A DNA stretch of 64,000 nucleotides from JAGREO01 sp020446285 (GTDB lineage Bacteria > Pseudomonadota > Alphaproteobacteria > Geminicoccales > Geminicoccaceae), in contig JAWKVP010000013.1 of NCBI GenBank assembly GCA_041398005.1, positions 30,096 to 94,095 of the forward strand, given 5' to 3'. A program made the position numbers and the translations under genes. The notes under the pieces were generated by a model. It saw only the letters and a list, made by a program, of their open reading frames with translations, did not search any database and had not been told where the DNA came from. Positions 16,636 through 25,460 of the stretch are shown here, in pieces. How positions within the stretch are numbered: position 1 is the first letter of the stretch; every line of letters begins with the position of its first letter.

Positions 16636-17955
16636 TCAGTCGTCGTTATCGCGTGGCATGCGGTCGAACTCGACCCGGACATCATCCCACGCGCCGGTGT
16701 CGCCGAAATATTCCATGCCGGGTCGCAGATGCGCGCGGATGCCCTCTTCGTTGAGATCCACACCAAGCCCCGGCCGGTCGGGCACAGTGATGTAGCCGTC
16801 GGCCATGTAATCATTGTCGAGCCCCGTCACGAGATCGAGATAGAACGGGAGGTCGAGGCCGTGATGCTCGAGCGCGACCAGACTGGCGATCGAGGCGCCT
16901 AGATGCACATTGGCCATCATCGCGATGGGCGAACAGCAGGCATGGAGCGCCGTCGGGATACCGTAGCGTTCTGCGTGGTCGGCAATCTTCTTGGTCTCGG
17001 TCAGGCCGCCGGAGGTCAGCATGTCGGGGTGGATGATGTCCACCGCCCGCGTTTCGATGGGCTCGCGGAAGCCTTCCCAAAGATACCAGTCCTCACCCGC
17101 CGCGACGGGAGTGAGCAACGCGTCGGCGACCTTTTTGTGCCCGGCGATGTCGGTCCAGGGCATGACGTCCTCGACCCAGGCGAGATTGAAGGGTTCGAGC
17201 GCGCGGCCGATGCGGATCGCTTCATCGGCGGTGACGAAGCCCTCGCCGAAATGGTCGGTGCAGATGGAAATGTCATTGCCGACGGCCTCGCGCACCGAGC
17301 GTGCGACTTCGGCTGCCAGTTCGACGCCCCGCCCGGAGATGCGCGCACCGGCGCCGCGACCGGTCGCATAGCGCTGGCGGAACTGCTCGTATTCGAAACG
17401 GGTCGCCTGTCCGACCAGCGCACCCGGGGCGGCCTCGAACATCCGGGCCGAAAGGTCGAACTTGATGAAGGTCAGCCCGAGACGCTTGCGGCTGAGAACC
17501 GCCTCGACGAACGCTTCCGGCGTTCCGTCGCGTGGTGTCGGCGTGTCGCCATAGAGCCGGATCCTGTCGCGGAACTTGCCGCCGAGAAGCTGGTAGCACG
17601 GCACGCCGTAGACCTTGCCCACGAGATCCATGAGCGCGATCTCGATGCCGCAGACACCGCCACCACGCCGCCCGTCACCGCCGAACGCCTTGATCGTCTT
17701 GAACAGATATTCGACATTGCACGGGTTCTGCCCGACGAGCAGATGCTTGAGCTGCAGTGCATAGAAGGGATGGGCGCTGTCGCGGACCTCGCCGAGCCCG
17801 TAGACGCCCTGGTTGGTCATGATCTTGACGATGGGATAGTAGCCGTGACCCATCACGGTGGCGACGCGGATGTCCGTGATGCGCAGGGCGCTCGGCTGCG
17901 AGCCGGTTCGGACATTGTCCTCGATGGTCCCTGATGCCGGGTTGCGGTCAGTCAT
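16636..17955 (-). CDS. Enolase-superfamily dehydratase (mandelate racemase-like) 2
   Basis: A 439-residue member of the same superfamily as its neighbour but only distantly similar. The N-terminal domain contains ITDIRVATVMGHGYYPIVKI and GVYGLGEVRDSAH. Metal ligands are seen in CTDHFGEG (Asp), AWVEDVMPW (Glu) and AAGEDWYL (Glu); the lysine motif is FIKFDLSA and a histidine occurs in TALHACCSP. The start at 17955 overlaps the end of the GntR gene by eight bases. A second dehydratase in the same operon suggests a multi-step path for a sugar acid or two diastereomeric substrates. Confidence 0.9.
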   Translation of the reverse strand: MTDRNPASGTIEDNVRTGSQPSALRITDIRVATVMGHGYYPIVKIMTNQGVYGLGEVRDSAHPFYALQLKHLLVGQNPCNVEYLFKTIKAFGGDGRRGGGVCGIEIALMDLVGKVYGVPCYQLLGGKFRDRIRLYGDTPTPRDGTPEAFVEAVLSRKRLGLTFIKFDLSARMFEAAPGALVGQATRFEYEQFRQRYATGRGAGARISGRGVELAAEVARSVREAVGNDISICTDHFGEGFVTADEAIRIGRALEPFNLAWVEDVMPWTDIAGHKKVADALLTPVAAGEDWYLWEGFREPIETRAVDIIHPDMLTSGGLTETKKIADHAERYGIPTALHACCSPIAMMANVHLGASIASLVALEHHGLDLPFYLDLVTGLDNDYMADGYITVPDRPGLGVDLNEEGIRAHLRPGMEYFGDTGAWDDVRVEFDRMPRDNDD

Positions 17956-18703
17956 CCTTTTTCCTCTGACGGCGAGAGTTGGCCTTGTTCCTTGAATTCC
18001 TGGAGAGCGCGCCTGATTCTCCCTGCCGTTTCGCGGCATCCATCTGGGCGATGATGTGACGACCCGAACCCTCGACGTGCCGAGCCACCACGGCCGCTGC
18101 TCCGTCCGCATCCTGCTCCCGGATTCGCTCGATCAGTTCGCGATGCTCCTTCATCACTGCATCGCGACGGCTGAGTGCTGTCGGAAAACGACAGCTGATC
18201 GCCCGCAGGATTTCCCTGTGTCTCCACCAGAGAACGGCGGCGTGCCGGTTGTAGTGCCGGTCATAGATGATCTGATGAAACCGGGTGTCGAGCGCAGCAT
18301 GCCTGGCGAGATCGGCAAAGTTCAGGCTCTCGATCTCGTCCTGTACGGCTTCGAGCTTCGCGATGTCGGCATCGTCGACGATGGTAACGAACCAGCGGGT
18401 CAGCGCCGGTTCGATCAGGATTTCGATTTCGGTGATATCGCGCACGAAGCTCTCGTCGATGGGACGCACGCGCGCGCCCCTGTTCGGTTCGATGACGACG
18501 ATCCCCTCGCCGCGAAGCTGTTGCAGCGCTTCCCGGACAGGATTGGTCGAGGTGCCGTAGCGTGCCGCAAGATCCGCAATCTTCAGCCGCTCATCGGGCT
18601 CGAGCGAGCCAAGAATGATTTCGTCGCGGATCTGCTCATAGACCCGACCCGGCCGGTCGAATAGCTGAGCCGATCTGCTGCCAACGCCTGTCATGTCCAT
18701 CAT
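17948..18703 (-). CDS. GntR/FadR-type transcriptional regulator
   Basis: A 251-residue regulator with an N-terminal GntR winged helix (RVYEQIRDEIILGSLEPDERL, TSTNPVREALQQLRGEGIVV) and a helical FCD ligand domain from about residue 85 (ITEIEILIEPALTRWFV, HRELIERIREQDADGAAAVVARHVEGS). The chosen ATG (first of MMDM) has only a weak ribosome site; the frame stays open upstream without similarity. It leads the operon with the two dehydratases and is divergent from the importer at 18945. Two palindromes in the gap (18803, 18879) are its likely operators. A sugar-acid ligand that lifts repression is inferred. Confidence 0.9.
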   Translation of the reverse strand: MMDMTGVGSRSAQLFDRPGRVYEQIRDEIILGSLEPDERLKIADLAARYGTSTNPVREALQQLRGEGIVVIEPNRGARVRPIDESFVRDITEIEILIEPALTRWFVTIVDDADIAKLEAVQDEIESLNFADLARHAALDTRFHQIIYDRHYNRHAAVLWWRHREILRAISCRFPTALSRRDAVMKEHRELIERIREQDADGAAAVVARHVEGSGRHIIAQMDAAKRQGESGALSRNSRNKANSRRQRKKDD

Positions 18704-18787
18704 GAAGACGGATCTTAGGGGGCTTTTTCGCACAGACCAAGAGAAACGCACGCGAAAACAAAAAAATAATGTACGATCTGCTTTGGA

Positions 18788-18816
18788 TTGACAGATATCT
18801 TTTTGTCTGGACAATG
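18788..18816 (+). promoter_or_regulatory. Sigma-70 promoter of the sugar-acid importer operon
   Basis: TTGACA and ACAATG are separated by 17 bases. The -10 hexamer lies inside the palindrome TTGTC-TG-GACAA (18803-18814), as expected for a repressed promoter. Transcription would start near 18823, giving a leader of about 120 bases. Confidence 0.55.
18803..18814. promoter_or_regulatory. Candidate GntR operator 1
   Basis: A palindrome TTGTC-TG-GACAA overlaps the -10 region of the importer promoter. It resembles GT...AC half-sites bound by FadR-subfamily GntR proteins. Confidence 0.5.
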
Positions 18817-18878
18817 CAGGTTCAACTTCGTGTCAGACGATGTTCCGTGCGACCCGAAAGACGGTGCCCCCGGTTGAC

Positions 18879-18891
18879 GACAAGTTGTCGG
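18879..18891. promoter_or_regulatory. Candidate GntR operator 2
   Basis: CGACAA-G-TTGTCG is a perfect 6-1-6 palindrome in the leader. It carries the same TTGTC/GACAA half-sites as operator 1 in the opposite arrangement, 76 bases downstream. Confidence 0.45.
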
Positions 18892-18944
18892 GGTCTGTAC
18901 TTTCGCGATTCAAATGAAAAACCGGATCAGGGAGGAATGGTTTG

Positions 18945-20444
18945 ATGAAAAGTGCAGATGTAAAGTTCCGTCATTCGAAATCCAACAGACGATCTCAGAA
19001 ATCCTTGGGGAGCGCCGTCGTAGCGGGCTTTGCATTTTCGATGATTTCCTCCTCTTCCAGTGCGCAGAGTGTGGACCTCAGCCAGTGGTCGCCGGAATAT
19101 GTCAAGAGCATCGCCGGTACGGCCGAATTCGATACGGCCGGGGATTGCGCCAGGATCGTTCCGCTCGACTATGCGGGCAAACTCTCGGTCTGGTGGACCG
19201 GCCCGACCGATGCGTCGCCGGATATCGAGCGCAAGTTCAACGATGAATTCTGGGCTGCGTGGAAGCAGACCTATCCGAATATCGAAACCGACGCGCAGAA
19301 CATCAATTACAATGAACTGCTCGACAAGTTTCGAACCGCACTGCTGGGCAATGCAGCACCCATGGTTGTGCGCTTGCAGATCCTCGGCGGCGTCGAATTC
19401 GCTGTGAAGGACTATCTGCAACCGCTGAAGCCAGAAGATGTGGGTTATTCGAGCCAGGATTTCTGGCCGGGTGCGTTGAAGTCTGTGACTTACCAGGGCG
19501 AGACCTACGGTATCCCGACGAACAACGAGACGATGGGGTTCATCTACAACGCCAAGATCTTCGAGGATGCCGGCCTCGATCCCAGCCACCCGCCCGAGAC
19601 ATGGGAAGATGTGGTGGCCTATTCCAGGCAGATCCACGACAAGCTCGGCATCGCCGGTTACGGTCTCGTCGCCAAGCAGAACGCCGGTAACACACCGTTC
19701 CGCTTCATGCCCATGGTGTGGGCGAACGGCGGCGGCGCGCTCGACGAGCAGACCGACAGTCCGTCATACGAGACCGTCAATATCAACAGTCCCGGCACCA
19801 AGAAGGCGTTGCAGGAAGCCTACGACATGTATGTGCGTGACCAGTCGGTGCCGGTTTCAGCACTGACCAACACGCAGAACGAGAATCAGGCGCCATTCAT
19901 CGCCGGGCAACTGGGAATGATGATCGCCCATCCTTCCGAATACGCCAAGATGGTCGACCTGGCCGGCAAGGCCACCGGCCAGGACAAGGAAATTGCCGAT
20001 TCGGTCGTTGAAAACATGCGCTATGGCCTCATTCCCAAGGGTACGGACCGTCGCGCTGTCGTGTTTGGCGGCTCCAATATCCACATCGTCAAGAACGAAT
20101 ATGTCGATGGCGAGCTGGACGAGCAGGCCGCCAAGGCGCTGGTCTGTTTCTGGAACAGCCCCGAATGGTCGACCAAGCTGGCATGGACCGGCTCGAATCC
20201 CGGCAACCTGCAGGGCTTCACGACCAGCTGGATGAAGGAGCGGCTGGACACGATCAGGTTCCTCGACGTCACCACCTCCATGCTGCCCAGCGGCATTCCG
20301 TTCCCGGTCGTTGTCGAGGCACCGGAGATCATGAACATCATCGTGCCCGACATGCTGCAGAACGCGCTGACGGGCAAGATGACGGTGGATGAAGCAGCCG
20401 ACGATGCGGCGCAGAAGATCGACTCGTTGATGAGCGGACTTTGA
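18945..20444 (+). CDS. ABC importer substrate-binding protein (sugar-acid locus)
   Basis: A 499-residue secreted binding protein with an N-terminal signal (SLGSAVVAGFAFSMISSSSSA, cleavage near residue 40). Family 1 features include VRLQILGGVEFAVKDYLQPL, GETYGIPTNNETMGFIYNAKIFEDAG, QAPFIAGQLGMMIAHPSE and VVFGGSNIHIVKN. It is longer than usual because of an N-terminal extension with an SVWWTG repeat of the domain start. GGAGG lies nine bases before the ATG. It heads a complete importer (two permeases, ATPase) and is followed by a hairpin. The imported molecule is probably an acid sugar handled by the dehydratases on both sides. Confidence 0.92.
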   Translation: MKSADVKFRHSKSNRRSQKSLGSAVVAGFAFSMISSSSSAQSVDLSQWSPEYVKSIAGTAEFDTAGDCARIVPLDYAGKLSVWWTGPTDASPDIERKFNDEFWAAWKQTYPNIETDAQNINYNELLDKFRTALLGNAAPMVVRLQILGGVEFAVKDYLQPLKPEDVGYSSQDFWPGALKSVTYQGETYGIPTNNETMGFIYNAKIFEDAGLDPSHPPETWEDVVAYSRQIHDKLGIAGYGLVAKQNAGNTPFRFMPMVWANGGGALDEQTDSPSYETVNINSPGTKKALQEAYDMYVRDQSVPVSALTNTQNENQAPFIAGQLGMMIAHPSEYAKMVDLAGKATGQDKEIADSVVENMRYGLIPKGTDRRAVVFGGSNIHIVKNEYVDGELDEQAAKALVCFWNSPEWSTKLAWTGSNPGNLQGFTTSWMKERLDTIRFLDVTTSMLPSGIPFPVVVEAPEIMNIIVPDMLQNALTGKMTVDEAADDAAQKIDSLMSGL

Positions 20445-20466
20445 TACTTCCCTGAAACTGTCAAAC

Positions 20467-20496
20467 CGGCCGGCGGCGAAACGAGGCTGCCGGCCG
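20467..20496 (+). promoter_or_regulatory. Intercistronic hairpin after the binding-protein gene
   Basis: CGGCCGGC and GCCGGCCG form a perfect eight-base stem with a 14-base loop between the binding-protein stop and the permease start. No T-run follows. It occupies the same operon position as the hairpins at 6361, 30660 and 63907. Confidence 0.6.
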
Positions 20497-20516
20497 ATCA
20501 GCAGGGCCTTCCCTTG

Positions 20517-21470
20517 ATGAACGTTCCGTCAGCAACGACTGCCGAGATGGCTGTCGCACCTCGCCGCACCAGTCTGATCAGCCGGATTGTCGAGCATCGG
20601 GGCGATTATCTCTACGTTCTGCCTGCGCTGGTCGTGATGATGATCGTGATCGCCTATCCGATCTACTACACGATCGAGCTGAGTTTTTATAAAACGCCGC
20701 TGAATCTCCAGATGAAAGACAAGGTCTGGGACGGTCTGAACAATTACCGGACCATCCTCAACAGTGCCTCGTTCTGGGCCGTGACGTGGAATACCGTCAT
20801 ATGGACAGTCTCCAGCACCTTCGTCGCGTTCATACTGGGTTATCTTGCGGCGCTGGCACTGAACCGTGAATTTGCCGGGCGCGGTCTCCTGCGCGCGATC
20901 CTGCTCATTCCCTATGTCGTCAGCGCTGTTGCCGCATCCTATGTCTGGAAGTGGCTCTATCACTCGGATTTCGGTGTCATCGGCGCGCTGTCGGTGCAGC
21001 TCGGCCTGACCGATCAACCCATCAACTTCATCGACAATATCGACACGGTCCTGCCCTCGCTGATCGTCGTGCAGATCTGGCGCGAGTTCTCGTTCGCCAT
21101 GATCATGATGATGGCCGGGTTGCAGACCGTTCCCGACCAGTTGCATCGCGCGGCACAGGTCGACGGTGCCAATACCTGGCAGCGCTTCTGGCATGTGACC
21201 TTTCCCCACCTCAAGGGCGTCACCACGGTCACCCTGCTGTTGTTGCTGGTGTCCAACTTCAACTCGTTCATCGTCCCCTGGATCGTGACCGGCGGCGGTC
21301 CGGCAGGCGCTTCCGACATCTGGATCACGCATATCTACCAGATCGCGTTCGGGCGGCAGCGATGGGGCGTGGCATCGGCCTATTCCGTGATCCTTTTCAT
21401 CGTCATGATGGTCATCGGTTACTTTTATGTGAAGGCACTGACCCGCGGTGACGAGGCGAGGCCCGAATGA
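20517..21470 (+). CDS. ABC importer permease 1 (sugar-acid locus)
   Basis: A 317-residue MalF/UgpA-type permease. A cytoplasmic N-terminus of about 30 residues precedes the first membrane segment (YLYVLPALVVMMIVIAYPIYY). The EAA loop is LHRAAQVDGANTWQRFWHVTFPHL, and five further hydrophobic segments follow. It overlaps the next permease gene by four bases (ATGA at 21467). Confidence 0.93.
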   Translation: MNVPSATTAEMAVAPRRTSLISRIVEHRGDYLYVLPALVVMMIVIAYPIYYTIELSFYKTPLNLQMKDKVWDGLNNYRTILNSASFWAVTWNTVIWTVSSTFVAFILGYLAALALNREFAGRGLLRAILLIPYVVSAVAASYVWKWLYHSDFGVIGALSVQLGLTDQPINFIDNIDTVLPSLIVVQIWREFSFAMIMMMAGLQTVPDQLHRAAQVDGANTWQRFWHVTFPHLKGVTTVTLLLLLVSNFNSFIVPWIVTGGGPAGASDIWITHIYQIAFGRQRWGVASAYSVILFIVMMVIGYFYVKALTRGDEARPE

Positions 21471-22345
21471 GCGCAACCGCCACGTCCCGCCCCCGTTCGC
21501 GCAAGGCTACCGACTGGTGGCGCTGGTCCGGCCGCATCTACCTCGTGCTGCTGCTGCTGTTCACCGCACTGCCGATGTTCTGGATGGTACTGACCTCGAT
21601 CAAGACGCAGTTCGCGGCGATGCAGTACCCGCCGCAATGGTGGCCAGCGGAACCCACGCTGGAGAATTACACGAAGCTGCTCGACCCGCGAAACTCGGTC
21701 GGACACGAGTTCCTGCTCTATTTCTGGAACAGCCTGAAGGTTTCGGTGCTCACGACCATTCTCGGGGTTTTCGTGGCCGTGCCCGCTGCCTACGCGTTCT
21801 CGCGCTTCCGTTTCCCCGGCCGCACGTTCCTGTTCTTCTCGGTCCTGCTGCGGAACATGTTCCCGGCCGTCGTCTTCCTGATGCCGCTTTTCATCCTGAT
21901 GCGCTGGCTGGGCCTTGTCGGCAGTCACGGTTCGCTGGTGCTGACCTATCTCACCTTCGGCCTGCCCTTGTCGATCTGGCTGCTCAAGGGGTTCTTCGAC
22001 AATATCCCGATCCAGCTCGAACAGGCAGCCCGCATCGACGGTGCGACCCGTTTTCAGGCGTTTCTCCTGATCGTCATGCCCCTGTCGACACCGGGAATCA
22101 TCGCGACCTCGATCTTTTCGTTCATCGGAGCGTGGAATGAATATGTCTATGCACTGACCTTCCTGAACAACAAGGATCGGCTGACGTTACCGGTCGGGAT
22201 CCAGCGCTATTTCACGGAATTCGCGACCGACTGGCCCGGCCTGATGGCGGCGACCTTCCTGATGAGCGTTCCTGTCGTCGTGCTGTTCCTCGTATTGCAG
22301 AAATATTTCGTCAAGGCGCTGACCGAAGGCGCGGTCAAGCACTGA
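21467..22345 (+). CDS. ABC importer permease 2 (sugar-acid locus)
   Basis: A 292-residue MalG-type permease. The first membrane segment is IYLVLLLLFTALPMFWMVLTS; the EAA loop is LEQAARIDGATRFQAFLLIVMPL, followed by SFIGAWNEYVYALTFL. Co-translated with the first permease and followed after 25 bases by the ATPase gene with its own GGGGGAG ribosome site. Confidence 0.93.
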   Translation: MSATATSRPRSRKATDWWRWSGRIYLVLLLLFTALPMFWMVLTSIKTQFAAMQYPPQWWPAEPTLENYTKLLDPRNSVGHEFLLYFWNSLKVSVLTTILGVFVAVPAAYAFSRFRFPGRTFLFFSVLLRNMFPAVVFLMPLFILMRWLGLVGSHGSLVLTYLTFGLPLSIWLLKGFFDNIPIQLEQAARIDGATRFQAFLLIVMPLSTPGIIATSIFSFIGAWNEYVYALTFLNNKDRLTLPVGIQRYFTEFATDWPGLMAATFLMSVPVVVLFLVLQKYFVKALTEGAVKH

Positions 22346-22370
22346 TCGAAGAGGCTCAAGGGGGAGTCAG

Positions 22371-23468
22371 ATGGCACGCGTTGTTCTCGAAAATGTGGTC
22401 AAGACCTATGGCAGTGTCCGCGCCGTCAACGATGTCAGTTTCACGGTCGAGGACGGCGAGTTCGTCGCCCTCGTCGGCCCTTCCGGCTGCGGCAAGACCA
22501 CCACGCTGAACCTGATCGCCGGGCTGATACCGATTTCCGGCGGCGACATCCATATCGGTGACCGGCTGGTCAACGATCTCGACCCGAAGGATCGGGACAT
22601 CGCCATGGTGTTCCAGAACTACGCGCTCTATCCCAACAAGACGGTCTTCAAGAACCTCGCCTTTCCCCTGCAGATGCGCAAGATGCCGAAGGCCGAGATC
22701 GCGGCCAAGGTCAACGAGGCGGCGCGCGTGCTCGACATCGAGCGCCTTTTGCAGCGCAAGCCCCGGGAACTGTCGGGCGGCCAGCAGCAGCGTGTGGCTC
22801 TGGGTCGCGCACTGGTACGCGATCCACGCGCCTTCCTGATGGACGAGCCGCTCTCGAACCTCGACGCCAAGCTCCGGGTGCAGATGCGCACCGAGCTCAA
22901 GCGGTTTCATCAGGAGCTGGGTGCGACCGTCATCTACGTCACCCACGACCAGCTCGAAGCGGTCACGATGGCCGACAAGATGGCGGTGATGTCGGGTGGC
23001 AACCTGCAACAATACGATTCCCCCAAACGCGTTTTTGATCATCCTGTGAACATGTTCGTAGCCGGATTTGTCGGCAGTCCGGCGATGAGCCTGATCCCGC
23101 TGCGACTCGACAATGTTGCCGGCACCCTTTCGCTGAAAAGCGAGGCGGGATGGAGCCTGCCGCTCTCGGAGACGAACGCCGCCAAGGCGCGCAACACATC
23201 ATCGCGCAATGTCGTGCTCGGCGCGCGTCACAGCACGGTCCGGCTGCACACCCAGGCACAGGCGGGTGCCATACCCGGTGTTACCTACACCGTCGAGCCG
23301 ACCGGCGATGTGACCTTCGTGCAGATCGATCTCGGCGGGGCGATCGTGATCGTCAGTCTCGATCCGAACATCGAGATCCGGGCCGACCAGCCGGTCTGGC
23401 TGGAGTTCGATCAGGAGCGGATCCACCTGTTCGATGGCGAGACGGAAAGAGCATTGAAGGCATCCTGA
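22371..23468 (+). CDS. ABC importer ATPase, MalK/UgpC type
   Basis: A 365-residue ATPase. Walker A GPSGCGKT at residues 37-44, Q-loop in MVFQNYALYPNKTV, signature LSGGQQQR, Walker B AFLMDEPLSNLDAKLR and the switch histidine in VTHDQ. The C-terminal 130 residues form the regulatory TOBE-like domain (GARHSTVRL, VTYTVEPTGDVTFVQIDLGG). It energises the permease pair at 20517-22345 and, being of the shared UgpC/MsmK type, might also serve the ATPase-less importer at 5118-8145. Confidence 0.95.
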   Translation: MARVVLENVVKTYGSVRAVNDVSFTVEDGEFVALVGPSGCGKTTTLNLIAGLIPISGGDIHIGDRLVNDLDPKDRDIAMVFQNYALYPNKTVFKNLAFPLQMRKMPKAEIAAKVNEAARVLDIERLLQRKPRELSGGQQQRVALGRALVRDPRAFLMDEPLSNLDAKLRVQMRTELKRFHQELGATVIYVTHDQLEAVTMADKMAVMSGGNLQQYDSPKRVFDHPVNMFVAGFVGSPAMSLIPLRLDNVAGTLSLKSEAGWSLPLSETNAAKARNTSSRNVVLGARHSTVRLHTQAQAGAIPGVTYTVEPTGDVTFVQIDLGGAIVIVSLDPNIEIRADQPVWLEFDQERIHLFDGETERALKAS

Positions 23469-23506
23469 CAGCCTGATGCGAACGTTCAGGACAATCGGAC
23501 ACCGAC

Positions 23507-24661
23507 ATGAAAATCAAGGCGATCATCCCTTATCCCGTGTGGGTCGGAACGAGGAACCAGCTCATCGTCAAGATCGAGACCGACGAGGGTATTCATGGCT
23601 GGGGCGAGAGCGGCCTGTCGGGGCGCGAGAAGGCAGTCGTCGGTGCCATCGAGCATTATCGCGAGTTTCTCATCGACCGCGATCCGTTCGCCATCGGCGC
23701 TCTCTGGCAGGAGATGTACCGCAGCCAGTATTTCGAGGGCGGCCGGGTGCTGACGGCCGCGATATCGGCCATCGATATTGCCCTGCATGACATCAAGGGC
23801 AAGGCGCTGGGGGTGCCTGTCCACGAATTGCTTGGTGGCAAGCAGCGTGATTGCATTCCCACATTCGCCACGACACGGGGACCGGGCTTGGCGGAGATGA
23901 TCGAACAGGCCAGGGATCTCATGGCAAGAGGCTGGGATGCCATCCGGATTGTTCCGGCGGGACATGTGAGCAGCGGCGTCTACGAACCGCGGCAGAGCAT
24001 CGGCGAGACCGCCGCATGGTGCGTCAGGCTGCGCGAGGAACTCGGCCCTGCGGTCGTGCTGGGGATCGACTATCATCATCGGCTTTCGGTCGCCGAGGCC
24101 GCGAGCTATTGCCAGAAAATGCCGTCCGGCACGCTCGATTTCCTCGAAGAGCCGATCCGCGACGAGACCCCGCAGGCTTACGAAGCGCTACGCCGGATGA
24201 CCGACATTCCCTTTGCCATCGGCGAGGAGTTTGCAAGCAAGTGGCAGTTCATGCCCTACATCGAGCGAGACATTCACCAGTTCAATCGCATTGATGTCTG
24301 CAATGTCGGTGGATTGACCGAAGCGATGAAAGTCGCCGGCTGGAGCGAGGCTCATTATGTCGACATGATGCCGCACAACCCGCTCGGGCCGATCTGCACC
24401 GCCGCCACGATCCACTTCGCCGCCGCCGTCGCGAATTTCGCATGGCTGGAGACACGCTCTTCGCCCGCGGAAGAGGCACACCGGTTCGACGACGCGGAGA
24501 TCTTTCCGCAAAGGCCCGGCCTCGACGGTGCCGTCTATCGTGTCGACGACCGCCCGGGGCTTGGAGTGGAGGTCGACGAGGAACGGGTCAGGAAGCAGAC
24601 TTTCAAATTCTGGGAAGCGCCGCATCTGCGCCGCGCCGACGGATCGGTCACCAACTGGTAG
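23507..24661 (+). CDS. Galactonate dehydratase-like enolase-superfamily enzyme
   Basis: A 384-residue mandelate racemase/muconate lactonizing enzyme most like D-galactonate and related sugar-acid dehydratases. Metal ligands: VLGIDYHHRLS (Asp), LDFLEEPIRDE (Glu), FAIGEEFASKW (Glu). The base region reads YVDMMPHNPLGPICTAA, the galactonate dehydratase-type PHNPLGP motif. The position of the usual KxK reads AIRIVPAGH, with Arg in place of Lys. This is the third member of the superfamily at this locus. It lies 38 bases after the ATPase gene and is followed by the RraA-like gene, in the same orientation. Confidence 0.9.
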   Translation: MKIKAIIPYPVWVGTRNQLIVKIETDEGIHGWGESGLSGREKAVVGAIEHYREFLIDRDPFAIGALWQEMYRSQYFEGGRVLTAAISAIDIALHDIKGKALGVPVHELLGGKQRDCIPTFATTRGPGLAEMIEQARDLMARGWDAIRIVPAGHVSSGVYEPRQSIGETAAWCVRLREELGPAVVLGIDYHHRLSVAEAASYCQKMPSGTLDFLEEPIRDETPQAYEALRRMTDIPFAIGEEFASKWQFMPYIERDIHQFNRIDVCNVGGLTEAMKVAGWSEAHYVDMMPHNPLGPICTAATIHFAAAVANFAWLETRSSPAEEAHRFDDAEIFPQRPGLDGAVYRVDDRPGLGVEVDEERVRKQTFKFWEAPHLRRADGSVTNW

Positions 24662-24687
24662 GGCCTTGCAGGCCAGGGAGCCATTTC

Positions 24688-25428
24688 ATGACGCACACGC
24701 CCGGCATCAACAGACCGTCGAGGAACATCATCGAGGCACTCGGGCACATCGGTGCTGCAAGTGTCGCCGGCATCCTGGGACATATGGGCATACGCAGTCC
24801 GCACATGGTCGGACCGGTCAGCTGGAACCCGGGGAAGTCGATCGTCGGTCCGGCGCTGACGCTTCAGTTCATGCCCAAACGCGAGGATCTCTACAGCGAC
24901 GGTGAATACACCGACCCGGAAAAGCAGCTGCACCGCCATGTGCTCTATCATGTCGAGGCGGGCGATGTCGTCGTCGTCGATGCCCGGGGTGACATGAGTG
25001 CCGGCGTCTTCGGCGACATGATGTCAACCTACTTCAAGGGACGCGGCGGTGCCGGCATGGTCATCGACGGATGCCTGCGCGACTATCCCAACCTCAAGAA
25101 GCTCGACCTGCCACTGTGGCTGCGCGGCTGGACCCCCAACTTCCACACCATGACCAATCTGATGCCGTTTGCGGTCAATGTTCCGATCGCCTGCGGCGGC
25201 GTGACCGTCATTCCGGGCGATATCATCGTTGCCGACGATGACGGCGCTGTCGTTCTGCCCGTCGCTCTGGCCGAACAGGTGATCGAGAAATCGCAGACCC
25301 ATCACGAATGGGAAGAATTCTCACGCATGAAGCTCATGCAGGGCGCACCGCTGCAACGGTACTACCCGCTGCATGACGACGCCCGCGGCGAGTTCGAGGA
25401 ATGGCTGAAAGCGAACGACTCGCGATAG
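24688..25428 (+). CDS. RraA-like protein (possible 2-oxo acid aldolase)
   Basis: A 246-residue RraA/HMG-aldolase-type protein. The active-site signature is present: GDVVVVDARGDMSAGVFGDMM and GMVIDGCLRDYPNL, where the Arg-Asp pair binds metal-coordinated 2-oxo acid in aldolases of this fold. Such proteins cleave 4-hydroxy-2-oxo acids to pyruvate plus an aldehyde or decarboxylate oxaloacetate. After three dehydratases that would yield 2-keto-3-deoxy acids, an aldolase role is a reasonable inference; RNase E inhibition (RraA proper) is less likely. The start at 24688 has an AGGGAG site. Confidence 0.85.
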   Translation: MTHTPGINRPSRNIIEALGHIGAASVAGILGHMGIRSPHMVGPVSWNPGKSIVGPALTLQFMPKREDLYSDGEYTDPEKQLHRHVLYHVEAGDVVVVDARGDMSAGVFGDMMSTYFKGRGGAGMVIDGCLRDYPNLKKLDLPLWLRGWTPNFHTMTNLMPFAVNVPIACGGVTVIPGDIIVADDDGAVVLPVALAEQVIEKSQTHHEWEEFSRMKLMQGAPLQRYYPLHDDARGEFEEWLKANDSR

Positions 25429-25460
25429 TCTGTCGTCATGACAAGGCGTTCATGTCATCA

